Source: Sambucus nigra (Eukaryota > Streptophyta > Magnoliopsida > Dipsacales > Adoxaceae). From it: a stretch of DNA of 64,000 nucleotides. Below are positions 46,991 through 58,140 of the stretch, piece by piece; within the stretch, counting starts at the first letter, position 1; each line of letters begins with the position of its first letter. The notes beneath the pieces are model-generated. The model saw nothing but the letters and a program-made list of their open reading frames with translations, was not told the DNA's origin and ran no database searches. The translations under genes and the position numbers were made by a program. The DNA lies in assembly GCA_949130495.1 (NCBI GenBank), contig OX422210.1, positions 28,242,181-28,306,180 of the forward strand, given 5' to 3'.

Positions 46991-48168
46991 CTTGGGGTAG
47001 ACCACAACGCCTCCCTCCAGAGTGTCAAATATGGTAAAGCACCTTTGATTAGTGTCCATAGCCAGCATCCTGGCCCCCACCTTCTTTCACAACCACTTTA
47101 TATAGTCCCCGAAGACGTTCTAGACTCGCCCAGTACACTGAGAAGGACGGGTCGATGGACGATGATTCTCCCAGAAAGAAGCAAGCCCCATGCGCATACG
47201 CTCTGTTAGGTCCTCCATAGGAAAGAAGTTTGGTGTTCGCGATAACACGATTTGCTCCCAACCATATTAGCGCAGCAGTCACCAGGGAAAGTTGAAAGAG
47301 GTATGCCTGAGGCCAACCAGTCTAACTTACTAGTACTCTCCAAGCTCGAGAATGGGCAGCAGCTCCCCCACTAAGGCACAGACCAGCGTAAGCCTCGATC
47401 CCCGTACTTTACAAACCAGTTCCCCTAACTCTCAATGTCCAGGCCTACGCTAATGAAATGGCATCAAAAGAAGTTTGGCACCACTGACAAAGGATACTTA
47501 GGTGGGACCGCCATATAAAACCTCTCTGATAGCCACATAAACAACATCACAGGGCTACCCCTAAAAAAGTCAGAATGACCCTCCCGATGGGCATCCAGGC
47601 CATTCAAGGTCTCTGCTAGTATCACTGTCGCAAGATTGCAATGGTATGACATCTAAGAAATAATAGCAACCAGTTGGGGGTCCACTAGCATCTCCACAGT
47701 CACCAATATGACCTTTGAAACAAGACCTGGAATGACAGACCCAGCATATCCATCATCACCCACGTCCTGCGAATGCAAGGACTACAACACCGTCGAAAGG
47801 GAAATCATTACCCCTGTAACCAATGGCCTGGACGCTGAAGGCAAAATATGAAGAAATCTGACCAGCAATTCCCTAGGAGAATGGGAAAACTCAGGCAGAG
47901 CTGTAGCAACGCTGTGATTTATCCCTATCATGGCTGAAAATTTCTCGTAGATAGGATAAATCTCATCCAACCCGAAGCGAAAGACATGACCCTCTGGATA
48001 ACAAAACTCGATAGTCGCCATTAGCATGTTCCATTCAATGGGACGATTGCATTACAAAGAGACTCGTCGCATGTGAAAGGGGCCATAATCAACATTTTAA
48101 GAACACATGCTTCCAAGGCTTTGAGGTAGTTAGCGAACTCAATGCTACCAGGGAGAGCCATCTTGCAA
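46990..48168 (-). pseudogene. Antisense DUF7745-like gene in Ogre
   Basis: On the minus strand an ATG at about 48,168 (MALPGSIEFANY) lies 75-80 bp downstream of a TATA box. After one frame change it reads MLMATIEFCYPEGHVFRFGL and DEIYPIYEKFSAMIGI (47,920-48,030), then NLATVILAETLNGLDAHREG and PVMLFMWLSERFYM (47,500-47,640), and a tail to about 47,049. The order 'leading W/ATIEF-phe-arg-phe...EIYP-E-x-x-MIGI' then 'LAETLNGLD...L-WL-E' matches plant retroelement proteins of the DUF7745 group, which accompany Ogre elements. The function is unknown. It is disabled by at least one stop and several frame changes. Confidence 0.65.
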
Positions 48169-48880
48169 GACTAAGAGATAACAAGCAAGAATGTGACAAA
48201 GGAATTAGTGAAAGTGTGAGGTGCAAAGCCCCATTCACACCCTTATTTATACTTGGAAACTCTCAAGAAACCCTATCAAAATCGAAGTAAAACTCACCCC
48301 ACAAAGTACCAAGAAATTAAAGAAAGTGAAATCAAAGCCTTGAACTAATTGGACAGGACTGATATGCTGATAGTCAGGACAGGGGTCACGTCGATCGGTA
48401 ACCCCCTATTTTGGGAAAATTCCCTTTTTCCTCTTTTGTCAAAATAAAAAAACTCAACAAAAATAAATTTTATCTTAAGGAAATTCCAAATTTCCTTTAT
48501 ACTTATATTGTTACTAATATCCTTTTAAAATAAAATCCTTCTCAAATCAATTTTCAATATTCTTTTTACAGTCTAAGTAGCAAAGTAAAAAGAGCATGTG
48601 CATTAATCACTAAACAAGAAAATTAACAAAAAATTTCATTCTTCATTTGCATATATTTTGTTGTGTTACATTAACATTTTGTAGGAAAAACAAAAAAAAC
48701 AACGGGACTCAGCCCGAACCCAATTTCTTTCTCTCTCTCTTTTTCTTCTCTCTCTCTCTAGGATACCCCATCCCTACGACACGCCATTTTTCCCAGCGGC
48801 AATATGACATGCCCCCACTTCTAGAGCCAGACCATTCTCGAAATGAGGCAAACGGCACTAAGAAAGAAAGGATCAAAATC
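48169..48880 (-). promoter_or_regulatory. Promoter region of the antisense DUF7745-like gene
   Basis: A minus-strand TATA box (tataaataa) lies at about 48,244-48,252, some 80 bp upstream of the ATG, in an otherwise AT-rich stretch. A CT-rich tract lies near 48,725-48,760. The rest has no coding signal. Confidence 0.55.
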
Positions 48881-48899
48881 GCCTCACAAATATGAGCAG

Positions 48900-50884
48900 T
48901 CACCAAAGATATCCACTCCCTAATGTCCTTCAGCCAGGTGGTCGAAACACTGATAGGCTGTGAGGAAGAATGGAAAAGACCAAATTAGTCAAGCGTGAGG
49001 AAAGAGAAACAAACCAATGAAATCAAAGAAAAAGACATACCACAGGCAGAAGGACCTCCTCCATCAGGCCCAACTCCTCCCTTTCCATCGCATGAGGACG
49101 TTATTGTAGACGCACAGATCCCCCATCAGCTTGTCGAAGGTTGTAACTAGGGGAATATAACTGCACAAAAGAAGGCCCTAACGTCGTTACTGCCACTACT
49201 GACGTAGTCGTACCACCCGCGCTATGAGAGGACCCCACCTGCAGACTTGATCCCGGCCTAGGGAGAGGCATCACATCATAAATGCTAGGGGGCATCATCC
49301 AACTCGAGACGAAGTCCAGATAATAGTACATCACTGCTATGTCAGTGTACAGGGAGTATGGCTCTCCCATCATCGCAGCCACCCAGGCATCATCAGACAT
49401 CTCTCGCACGCGCCTCATGAAAATATAGGGCCTTTTAGGTGGAACCACAACCTAGTCCTCCAAAATCTATCGGATTACCTTCACCCCAAGACACCAGGAG
49501 TAGCCGAACTCATGAGCTAGAAGACGCCGCATTTGTGTATGTCCCCCAGTCACCCCAGTGTGCTGAATAACCGTCCCCCAAGGATAAAAGGTCACATGTA
49601 AATCCTCAACAAGATCAAAGGATTAGTATCAATAAAATATCATCAAAGGAAAAGGATAATCTCAAAGGTAAAAGAACGTTAACCCGCTCGCTCATCAGGC
49701 CATTCAAGACCTAACGCACTGCCTCCAGAGAAAGATTCTTCTTCGATTGACGATTAAACCTCCGCCATTGGAACATCTGACAGAAGTCCCTCACAGAATT
49801 ATCATTCAAAGAAATTAGTTTGGTGTTCTACCAAATCACCTCAGTGAACCACGTCTACAAAGGATAAGGATCAGCATTCAAGAAATCAAAAAGAAGTGGA
49901 TGGATGGAAAATTCGAATGCATAAAGGAAAATGCACAAAATAAAGAATACTTCTAGAAGATACATGGCCCCAATAAAAGTCGATCGGCAGCACCGGATGA
50001 ATGCATCCAAAGAATAATAATGGGTCCCCAAAGTCAGGTTCCCCAATCATAAAAGTGGATGTTCGAAACACCCTCAGAAAAGGAAAAAACCACAAGTGGA
50101 TGACGTCAACCTCCTAACACCAGCAAGATAAACAAGCGGGCCATCTGACGCACCTACTGCCCATCGTTCTCATCAACCCTCCTCCTCAGAAAAAGATCCC
50201 TCAAATAAGACAAGCAGAGGGAATCTCCAGAAACCACCCTCTCCACATTACCTAAAGCCGCTGCCACCGCCTCCGGCATCACCCTTAACGTCCTGTCCAC
50301 ATCAATCTACGCACCCTCACAGTCCAGCCCCAGCAACTGCTGAACATCAATGGGAGTCACTGTCATCTCCCCGAAGCCAAATGGAAGGTGTGGGTAGTGT
50401 CCCACCACTTCTATCCCAAAGCACATAGAACCTCAGTGGAGCGGGGCGTCTCATCTAAAGCCTATGCTAGCCTACTAAAACCTACAGAGGACACCATTCA
50501 GCACACCATGGCAGAAAGGTGCTCCCAAACATCCGTAAGCCCTGTCGTACTGCGGGCACGAATAGTCGACATGGAGACGTCAGACTGTCAAGAAATGAAG
50601 AAAATCCTTGTCAGATTCAAAAAATAAAGTAATCTCATCAAGAAAAGAAGAAAGGAATACCAAGAGTCATGCAATACTTACATAGCCACCAAGGTTCACC
50701 ACCCTTGAAGAGAAATGATGCAAAGGCTCATGTAGAAGAGTCTGATCATCCCCATCGACTCAAACGAGTCAAAAGAGTTCTCGCTACCCAATGCAAAGGG
50801 CACCCTAGCCCTCCACTCTAACCCTGCCCAGTCATCAGCATTAAGACATTCCATATGGGTCATACTGCTTGAAAAGTAAGCCAT
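48900..50884 (-). pseudogene. Antisense PMD gene in Ogre
   Basis: On the minus strand exon 1 is MAYFSSSMTHMECLNADDWA ... (50,884-50,690) and ends at a gtaagtatt donor near 50,682. A candidate acceptor (cttgacag) lies near 50,595. The next exon reads DVWEHLSAMV, SVGFSRL, ETPRSTEVLCALG and THTFHLAFGEMTVTPIDVQQ then LLGL, an almost canonical plant mobile domain (PMD, PF10536). It continues with CLSYLRDLFLRRR, MARLFILLVLGG and IIILWMHSSGAADRLL (to about 49,950), DNSVRDFCQMFQWRRFNRQS (about 49,750-49,810) and RRVREMSDDAWVAAMM (about 49,370-49,420). Stops and slips interrupt it. PMD proteins occur both in host genes that act in silencing and in transposons; this one belongs to the Ogre element. Confidence 0.75.
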
Positions 50885-51388
50885 TTTGGATGCTATGACG
50901 ATTTGCAGAGGTTTATAACAGAAGAAAATAAGTTAAAAAGTTGTACAAAATGAGGAGAACCCGCCCCCTTTTATAGGAGGCTAAGGGTCATGCCGATCGA
51001 CAACCCCTTCCACCCACCGATTGGCACTGATATTTTCACCTGCTTGAGGTACCCCAAAAGTCCATGCCAATGTCGATTCGAACACCTCCATCCATGCTGG
51101 TCGGCACACCCTTTAAAATTTCATACTAAAAGTCTAAAAAAATACCAGAAAATCCTGAAAAATTCCTAAAATTGCCAGATCCATTCTAGCACCTTATTCT
51201 CCATGGAGAACATTTTTTTTCACACCCTCAGTGGAATTCTAGAGAATCATTCTCCCCAATAACGTCTCCAAAGGACATTCCAAATTTTCCCTCAGCTATA
51301 AAATCCTCGGATCATTCACTATTCCCTAACGGAACCTAAAATCCAATCTTCATCCCCAGTGGATTCCCCAAATTTCCTAAAGAAGAAG
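50885..51388 (-). promoter_or_regulatory. Promoter region of the antisense PMD gene
   Basis: A minus-strand TATA box (tataaaag, about 50,971-50,978) lies about 90-95 bp upstream of the ATG at 50,884, preceded by GC-rich sequence. From 51,100 to 51,388 there is nothing recognisable until the 40-bp array begins. Confidence 0.55.
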
Positions 51389-52390
51389 TACACCTCTTTT
51401 GGGTTAGAATTGACCTCAGTTTTGGATCGTCACCTTAGTTAGGTCAGAATTGACCCCAATCCTCGATCATCACCTTTTTTAGGTCTGAATTGACCTCAGT
51501 CTTGGATCGTCACCTTAGTTAGGTCATAATTGACCTCGGTCCTCGATCGTCACCTCTTTTAAGTCAAAATTGACCTCGATCTTAGATCGTCACCTTGGTT
51601 AGGTAAGAATTGACCTCGATCCTTGGTTTTCATCTCTCTTAGGTCATAATTTTCCTCAATCTTGGATCATCACCTTAGTTAGTTCAGAATTTACCTCGGT
51701 CCTCGGTCGTCACCTCTTTTAGGTCAGAATTGACCTCAGCCTTGGATCGTCACCTCAGTTAGGTCATAATTGACCTCGGTCATTGGTCGTCACCTCTTTT
51801 AGGTCAGAATTGGCCTCGGTCTTGAAACGTCACCTTAGTTAGGTCATAATTGACATCGGTCTTAAATCGTCACCTCAGTTAGGTGAATTGACCTCAGTCC
51901 TCGATCGTCACCTCTTCTAGGTCATAATTGACCTCGATCTTGGATCTTCACCTTAGTTAGGTTAGAATTAACCTCAATCCTCAATCATCACCTCTTTTAG
52001 GTTAAAATTGACCTCAGTCTTGGGTCGTGACCTCAGTCAGGTCAGAATTGATCTCGGTCTTTAGTCGTCACTTTTTTTAGGTTAGAATTAACCTCGATCT
52101 TGGATCATCACCTCAGTTAGGTCAAAATTGACCTCAGTCCTCGGTCGTCACCTCTTTTGGGTCAGAACTGACCTCGATCTTAGATCATAGCCTTAGTTAG
52201 GTCATAATTGACCTCGATTCTCAATCGTCACCTCAGTTAGGTCAGAACGTACCTCGATCCTTGATCGTCACTTCTCTTAGGTTAGAATTGACCTCGATCT
52301 TAGATCGTCACATCAGTTAGGTCATAATTGACCTCAGTCCTTGATCATTACCTATTTTAGGTCAGAATTGACCTCGACCCTCTAAATCCG
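51389..52390 (+). repeat. 40-bp tandem array in the Ogre 3' region
   Basis: About 25 copies of a 40-bp unit start at 51,401, 51,441, 51,481 and so on, each beginning 'aggtcagaattgacctc' and containing 'gatcgtcacct'. Odd and even copies differ (cttggatcgtcaccttagtt versus cctcgatcgtcacctctttt), giving an 80-bp higher-order unit. One copy near 51,881 is 4 bp short. The array ends about 100 bp before the 3' LTR. Such hypervariable 3' arrays of Tat/Ogre elements have been described as a source of satellite DNA. Confidence 0.95.
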
Positions 52391-52489
52391 TCATCCACAT
52401 CCCTTTGGTTCACAAAACTGACCTCCCTCCATCATTTGGTGTCTATTCGACGACCATCACTTGTTCAAAGCTCACCCATCGAGGGGATC

Positions 52490-54738
52490 TATAGACACCA
52501 CATTATAGGACCCCCTAAGTCTCTCCTTAGACCCCTAGTACTCCCCCTTTTCACCACAAGCCTAGGTCGCACTCCGAGTACCAATCTAAAGACCATCGGG
52601 TGCCCCCAGGATCCATTTGACTCCGGTCAACTCTTTCGTCAGGTAGAAATCTCTTTGAATATCTTAAGGGCTCCAAATACGCTTTCCAATGGTCCAGGCC
52701 ATCCACTAATCGGCATAACAGTTCGGACGAACGGACCATTTCACTACCGAAAACTGATTCAGAGACCATCGACCACTCCCAGGGCCCGAATTGACCCTAA
52801 TAAACTCCACCATCGTAGTGAGATCTCTTTGAATATTTAAAGGGAATTGAAACCCTTTTCCAACGGTCTACCTCGTGCATAAAAAATAGCAAACCATTCG
52901 GATAAATGATCAGTTTTCCCCAAACAAATTGATCCGGAGGCCACCGGGCGCTCCCGGACTTCGTTTGACCAAAGTTAACTCTTTAGCTTGAATGAGACTA
53001 AACAAATCTCCAAAATTCACTGAATAACCTTTCTAACAATCTCTCCCGTATGCGATTCTGACCTATGGTACGGACGAACGATCCGTTTTACTCCGAGAAG
53101 TCACTAGACGCTTCCAGGTTTCGATTGACCAAGGTCAACTTTTTAAACTAAGCAAAACTCTTTGGAAGGTCGAAGTACATCTCCTAACCTTTCTAATGGA
53201 CCACCCCATACGTGATTCTGACTTAACATACGGACGAACGATTCGTTTACATCTGACGATCTCCCTTCCAAAGGATCGATGTGAACTTCCGAGCCACATT
53301 TGATCCAAAGTCAACTCCTGGGCAAAGGAATCTCAAAGGCCTCTAAAATACCTTTCTAACGGTATGCCCCGTGCATGATTCGGATCAACGGTTTGTGCGC
53401 TACAGTCATTTTTCCAGAAAAGTCCACACGAGACTGTCAACTGGCAGGTCCTGAACCCTGCTTATCGGCACAGTGTCAAGGGTGATCTGTCGATAGGCAC
53501 CCCCTAGGGTAGTCCGATCGGTACCCATATTTTTTACTATAAATAAGGGCCATGATGTGATTCCCTAGCACACAGAAAACCCATCAGCATCAGTGATCTC
53601 AACAGCATTCTCTCGAAGTCATCGAAGTTCCATTCAAGCCTAAATACCCATCCTTTTCACACCCAATTTGACAAATATCCTTCTCTCTCATCAACATCCA
53701 TCAACATTCAAAGGAGTTCATCAAAGAACCACGTTCAAGCTCTAAGGAAGGTCCAATTCCTTCTCCCTCTCTTTTAAATCTTTTGTTTTTTGCATAAATT
53801 ACTTTAGATTCGTAATCTAGTTTCATTTTTTAGTTCATACACATTAACATCTACGCTTTTATTAGTATATTGCACATACTTTATTTTTCATAAAAAAAAC
53901 CAAAAACAAATAAAAGAGGGTTACACCCATAAATTCCGAATGGAATTATCCACCACACTTTTTTCAAAACCAAAAACATATTTTCTACACGTACACACCT
54001 AATAAAATTCCGTTCGAATCTATGGGATAAAACCCAACCCTATTTTACGTTCGAACTACATGGACTTTGATTCCTTTATAGGCTACGTAGGCATCTCGGA
54101 TTAAAATCTGAGACTCGAGTCCAATTTTCCAATTTCTCTTATTTTCCAAATTTCTCAAAATCCCTCATTTTTATACATATACATATACATATAGTGTGCT
54201 TGCTCGCATTTTATCCCACACATATTATCATTTCCTAATAACGATCAATATCGGGATGAACGCTCATATTCTATCTTCTACATTTATTATTATCCTGGGA
54301 ATATTCATGTAGATGACCTCACCCTATCTTTTCCATGGTATGGGTCGAACGATTCCAATCTCCATTATATAAACACATACACACACTTCACGGGGATAAA
54401 GAAAAATATTAACATTTGCCCATGAGAGATCCAAAGGAAAGGATGGGTGCCTAACACCGTCCCATTCTGTAACTTAGCCCCCAGACCTTCGATCTATTGG
54501 TGTCATATGCATCAGTTTGTCCTTCATGCCATCCTCTTAAAGTGGCAACATGTTCTTTTGCCTGTTTTATGCAAAATAGGTTGGCGACTCCATCTCTTTA
54601 CATTCACCCCACACTGATGATGGTCGAATCCACTTTTCTAAGAGAAGGGTGTGAGACTGCGACACAGTTCTTCCTCGAGGGATCCTCCTCGTCCCCCCCC
54701 CCCCTGAAATGAACCCCACGCCGCTCGGGATGGCCACA
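52490..54738 (+). repeat. 3' LTR of the Ogre-like element
   Basis: Partner of 36,945-39,145. It begins TATAGACACC, so the canonical TG start has become TA, and ends GGCCACA followed by CACGG. It has a run of 9 C near 54,700. Divergence from the 5' LTR is roughly one base in ten in the stretches I compared by eye, and there are several indels. Confidence 0.92.
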
Positions 54739-54743
54739 CACGG

Positions 54744-55170
54744 TGTACCTTTGCAAGTAACCACAAAGGTCCCCTGGGTACACCGGGGCTTGAGGAATGC
54801 CCAATTTACCTGGTAGAGAAACCATTTAGGTTCTTTAGGTAAGTTTGGACTTTTCTAAACGACTACAGTGTGCCTTTACAAGTGACTATAAAGGTCCTCT
54901 AGGCACACCGGGGCTTGAGGAATGCCCAATTTACCTAGTCGAGTAACCATTTAGGTCCTTTAGATAAGTTGGGACTTTTCTAAGACACCACAATGTACCT
55001 TTTCAAGTAACCATAAAGGTCCTCTGGGCACATCGGGGCTTGAGGAATGGCCAATTTACCTAGTCGAGCAACCATTTAGTTCCTTTAGGTAAGTTGGGAC
55101 TTTTTTAAATGACCAAGTGTACCTTTGCAAGTAACCATAGAGGTCCTTTGGGCATACTAGGTCTTGAGAA
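54744..55170 (+). repeat. 125-bp tandem array of Tat-2
   Basis: Four copies of a 125-bp unit, marked by 'ggggcttgag' at 54,785, 54,910, 55,035 and (mutated) 55,159. Each has 'tgcccaatttacc', 'tttaggtaagtt' and 'aaggtcctctgggcaca'. A fifth partial copy lies on the other side of the Ogre insertion (36,872-36,944). The array falls in what would be an intron of the antisense PMD-like gene of Tat-2 (donor near 36,827, acceptor tcttttag near 55,221). Confidence 0.9.
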
Positions 55171-55221
55171 ATGGCTGTTATTTTCCTTTCTCTAACTTCC
55201 ATTTCTTTATCTCTTCTTTTA

Positions 55222-56110
55222 GGTTGAAGTAGATTGTCCAGTTGTTATGGAGGAGCTTATTACCGTTGTTGAACAAGTGCCTCCAGAGGCTACCTCCGAG
55301 TGAGTTACAGAAGGTGATGCAGTAGTTGGTGGTCTTGTGGACCGGGCTTTGCCCCTTGTTGATCAAAATATTGAAGAGGTGAAAGATATTAGTCCCATTT
55401 TGAAAGAGGGGGACAGAGCCTTCAACAATGTTTATCCTTCTATGAGTGAAAGTGCGTTTAGCGTACATCCTCTTGAGGTTTATCCTACTGAAGTTGTGAA
55501 GAAAACTTTGGTAGATTTCCCCTATATTCTAACGATGCCATATCGGGATTTGATCGAACTCTTGCTATATCTCCACCCTTCTACCTTCACCCCTCGTTGT
55601 ATCCAACTGTTGCCTGTTATAATGGCTTGCAAGCTGCATGGATTTACTACCATTTTGAGCAATGTTCTGCACACCTCTTTGTAATCTTTAAGTCCGTCCA
55701 AGATCAAAGAATTATTGGGGCTAATTAATGTTCTTATTGGTGATGAGTTTACTATTAAGTGGTTGACTGACTTGCTCAAGTCTTTCAAAAAAGGCTGACA
55801 TGTTCGCATTTTACCTTTACCTGCAAGCTGCCAACCACTCGCATGATGGTATTTTTGAAGAAATGGTAAGCCTGAGCCCTAATATTATTAAATCTGAGGG
55901 GGAGGTAGTTGTTATCTGAGAGGCCCTAGTGATGGCTTAAGCAAATTTAAGTAAATTACACAAAGAGATGACCCTTCACCAGACGGAGATGGCAGAACTG
56001 ACTAGCGAACAATCATCTTTAGCCTCTATGATTCCCAACCATCATAATAGATTGTTAGAATCTTCCAAATTATGGTTTATCGTAGATGACCCAAGTTATG
56101 ACTAAAGTTT
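55222..56110 (+). pseudogene. Antisense gene of Tat-2, second part
   Basis: Follows an acceptor-like tcttttag. It reads APEATSE-like acidic sequence, then LVDQNIEEVKDISPILKEGD and VKKTLVDFPYILTMPYRDLI (55,337-55,684), then a coiled-coil-like region with NLSKLHKEMTLHQTEMAELT (about 55,945-56,010). The arrangement (acidic linker then C-terminal coiled coil) mirrors the other antisense gene at 12,657-15,770. I recognise no catalytic domain. It contains several stops. Confidence 0.5.
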
Positions 56111-56460
56111 TATTGTTATTTATATTCATTTTATTATCCTTTTTTAGATGTACCCTGAGGCAGTAGCTCCTCCTTTTATAATGCTAATGCTTGGACTTTG
56201 AATCCATACAACAAAGGTGTTTCCTATATTTTGTTTGTATGTTGTGTATCTTTGTGCCATAAGAGAAAACACATTACACTGTTTTATTTTGTCACCCAAC
56301 ATTCTCATATTATATAAGCAAAATTTTCATGTGTTTTTTTCAAGTTCTGATAACAACCTCTCCATAAACTTCATGATTTGCCATAATACATAAGGGTAAT
56401 AATAAAAAAAAGATTCCTAAAAATATCAATTGCTTCTAAATGTGATAAATTTTAGGCCAC
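56111..56460. other. Spacer between antisense gene and Tat-2 integrase
   Basis: AT-rich convergent region where the plus-strand gene ends and the minus-strand pol ends. There is no recognisable motif. Confidence 0.4.
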
Positions 56461-57610
56461 TTATTGTTAAGCTTGAAAGTGAGATCATCTTCTACCTTCG
56501 ATATCTTGCAATGACATGAGTCATGTGCCTTTCAAATAACGTATGGCCCTCCCACTTTGCCTCAAACTTAGGTAGTGAGAGGCCCCATATGTGTTTTATG
56601 TAATCCTTCAAAACTAGATTTCCTTCCTCGAACTTCTTCGACTTCTCCAGTTGATCGTATGATCTGGATAACTACTTTCTATACATCTTTAAGTGTCTCT
56701 TGGCATTATCTCTGTGCTCTTCGAGTGCTTCTAATTGTACATGCCTGATGTGGGGAAGCATTATGCTTCATAAGTTTATCGTGCAGAAGGTACCTCTAAC
56801 TCCACCGGAAGGATTGCTTCAGCCACAAAAACTAAGGAAAATGGAGTGTAGCCTATAAGTTTCCTCTTAATTATTCTATAGGACCACAAAACCTCTGATA
56901 TTTTATCATCCCAAGTTCTTAGGAAATTTTCTATCATCTTGGACACCAAGGTCATGTTGGTAGCTTCTACCTGCCCGTTGCACTTTGGGTATGCCACCGT
57001 TGACTTATGATGAATAATGGAGTATTTTTTTTGTGAGAAGGCTCACCTCATTGTTCATAAATAGGGTGTCATTATCTAAAAAAATACCTTTGGGATACCA
57101 AACCGACAGATGATATACTCCTTTATAAATCGTGCAGCCACCCCTATTGTGGCTTTCTTCAATAGTATAGTCTCTGCCCATTTAGTGAAACACTTTGTGG
57201 AAATAAGTATACAAATCTTACTCCTCGAGGAGGGATTGATTGCCCCTACTAGATTGAAGGTCCAAGTGTGGAATAGGAAGGGAGTGAAGCGAGAGTGTAG
57301 GTCAACCGAAGGGGCATAAATCATATTCCCATGGAGTTGGCATGCCTTGTATTTTCAAAAAAACTCTTTCTCCATAATGGGCCAAAAATACCCCAGAGTC
57401 ATAAGTTGATCGTAGATTTTTTCTCCCCCAATGTGGCCCGGCTCGTGAGTTTGCTTCAGTACCTCCTCCACTTCTTCCAGCCTGATACACCTTAGAGTCC
57501 TTTCTTGATAACCTCTTTGATATTGTTACCCCTCTTGGACGTAGTATCAAGTTATTTGTCATTTCATTCTTATAACATCATCTTTGTCTGAGGGCACAAT
57601 CCCATCTATC
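56460..57610 (-). pseudogene. Tat-2 integrase (minus strand)
   Basis: From right to left: a zinc-binding region (about 57,330-57,560), the core FHTWTFNLVGAINPSSRSK with KCFTKWAETI and YIICRFGIPKV (57,076-57,324), the glutamate block YPKCNGQVEATNMTLVSKMI (56,776-56,997), and a C-terminal part PKFEAKWEGHTLF (about 56,540-56,580). The first core aspartate reads Asn (FNLVG where the family has IDVIG or MDIVG). Frame changes separate the blocks. Confidence 0.8.
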
Positions 57611-58140
57611 AACATGTTCATATATGGTTGCCTTCAATCAGATGGTTATTCTATGAAGTTACATTCAGCAGTTTGATAATATAATATGCATTTCCCACAA
57701 TCCCTTTGCAACATCGCAGCATCCTGTCTAATCGTAGGTAAAAAATAGCTTGCTCTTTGGATTCTTCGATACAAAGGAATTTTTATGGTCTCACAGATTT
57801 GTCGATGTATTGTATCAACTTTCTCTTAGCCTCCTTAGGTTCCACGCACCTGGAAAATCAACCCTATTTGTTTTTATAATACAAACTGCCTGTGGTGGAT
57901 AAATATTCTGCGAGATCAACCAAACTCAGTGGTTCTTCCCTCCGTTTCCAACTGTTTCCTTATCTCACCCCTCTAGTTATTGATATCGTCAGTGGGAAAC
58001 ATTTCGATCAAAGTCGAGGGAGATGTCCTCTTAGTGATTCGAATGTCTATCGAGTGTCCTTTAAAGGCATTTTTTGGGCCACCATATTATAGGCATCGGC
58101 ATGTCTGTTCAAGTTCTTGGGTGTCTCTTGATCTTTACTA
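57611..58140 (-). pseudogene. Tat-2 linker between RNase H and integrase
   Basis: Weakly conserved minus-strand sequence corresponding to the pre-integrase region. I can see no clear motif, and the open frames on the plus strand are shadows. Confidence 0.4.

Larger units (their letters stand above)
36945..54738 (+). mobile_element. Ogre-like Tat element with two antisense genes
   Basis: A 17.8-kb LTR retrotransposon on the plus strand. LTRs at 36,945-39,145 (2,201 bp) and 52,490-54,738 (2,249 bp), PBS tggtgactccgctgggga at 39,147 (Ogre elements are described as using tRNA-Arg), gag, protease, RT, two RNases H and integrase in sense (40,588-46,375), then two genes on the opposite strand (48,168 to 46,990 and 50,884 to about 48,900), then a 40-bp tandem array (51,389-52,390) and a purine-rich tract (gaggggatc). 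The large size, long LTRs, Tat-type double RNase H and accessory genes fit Ogre. The many stops and strongly diverged LTRs mean it is old and inactive. Confidence 0.9.

Noticed and set aside
51389..52390. CRISPR-like appearance of the 40-bp repeats
   Set aside because: Units are head-to-tail with no unique spacers, lie in a plant retroelement and vary throughout their length.
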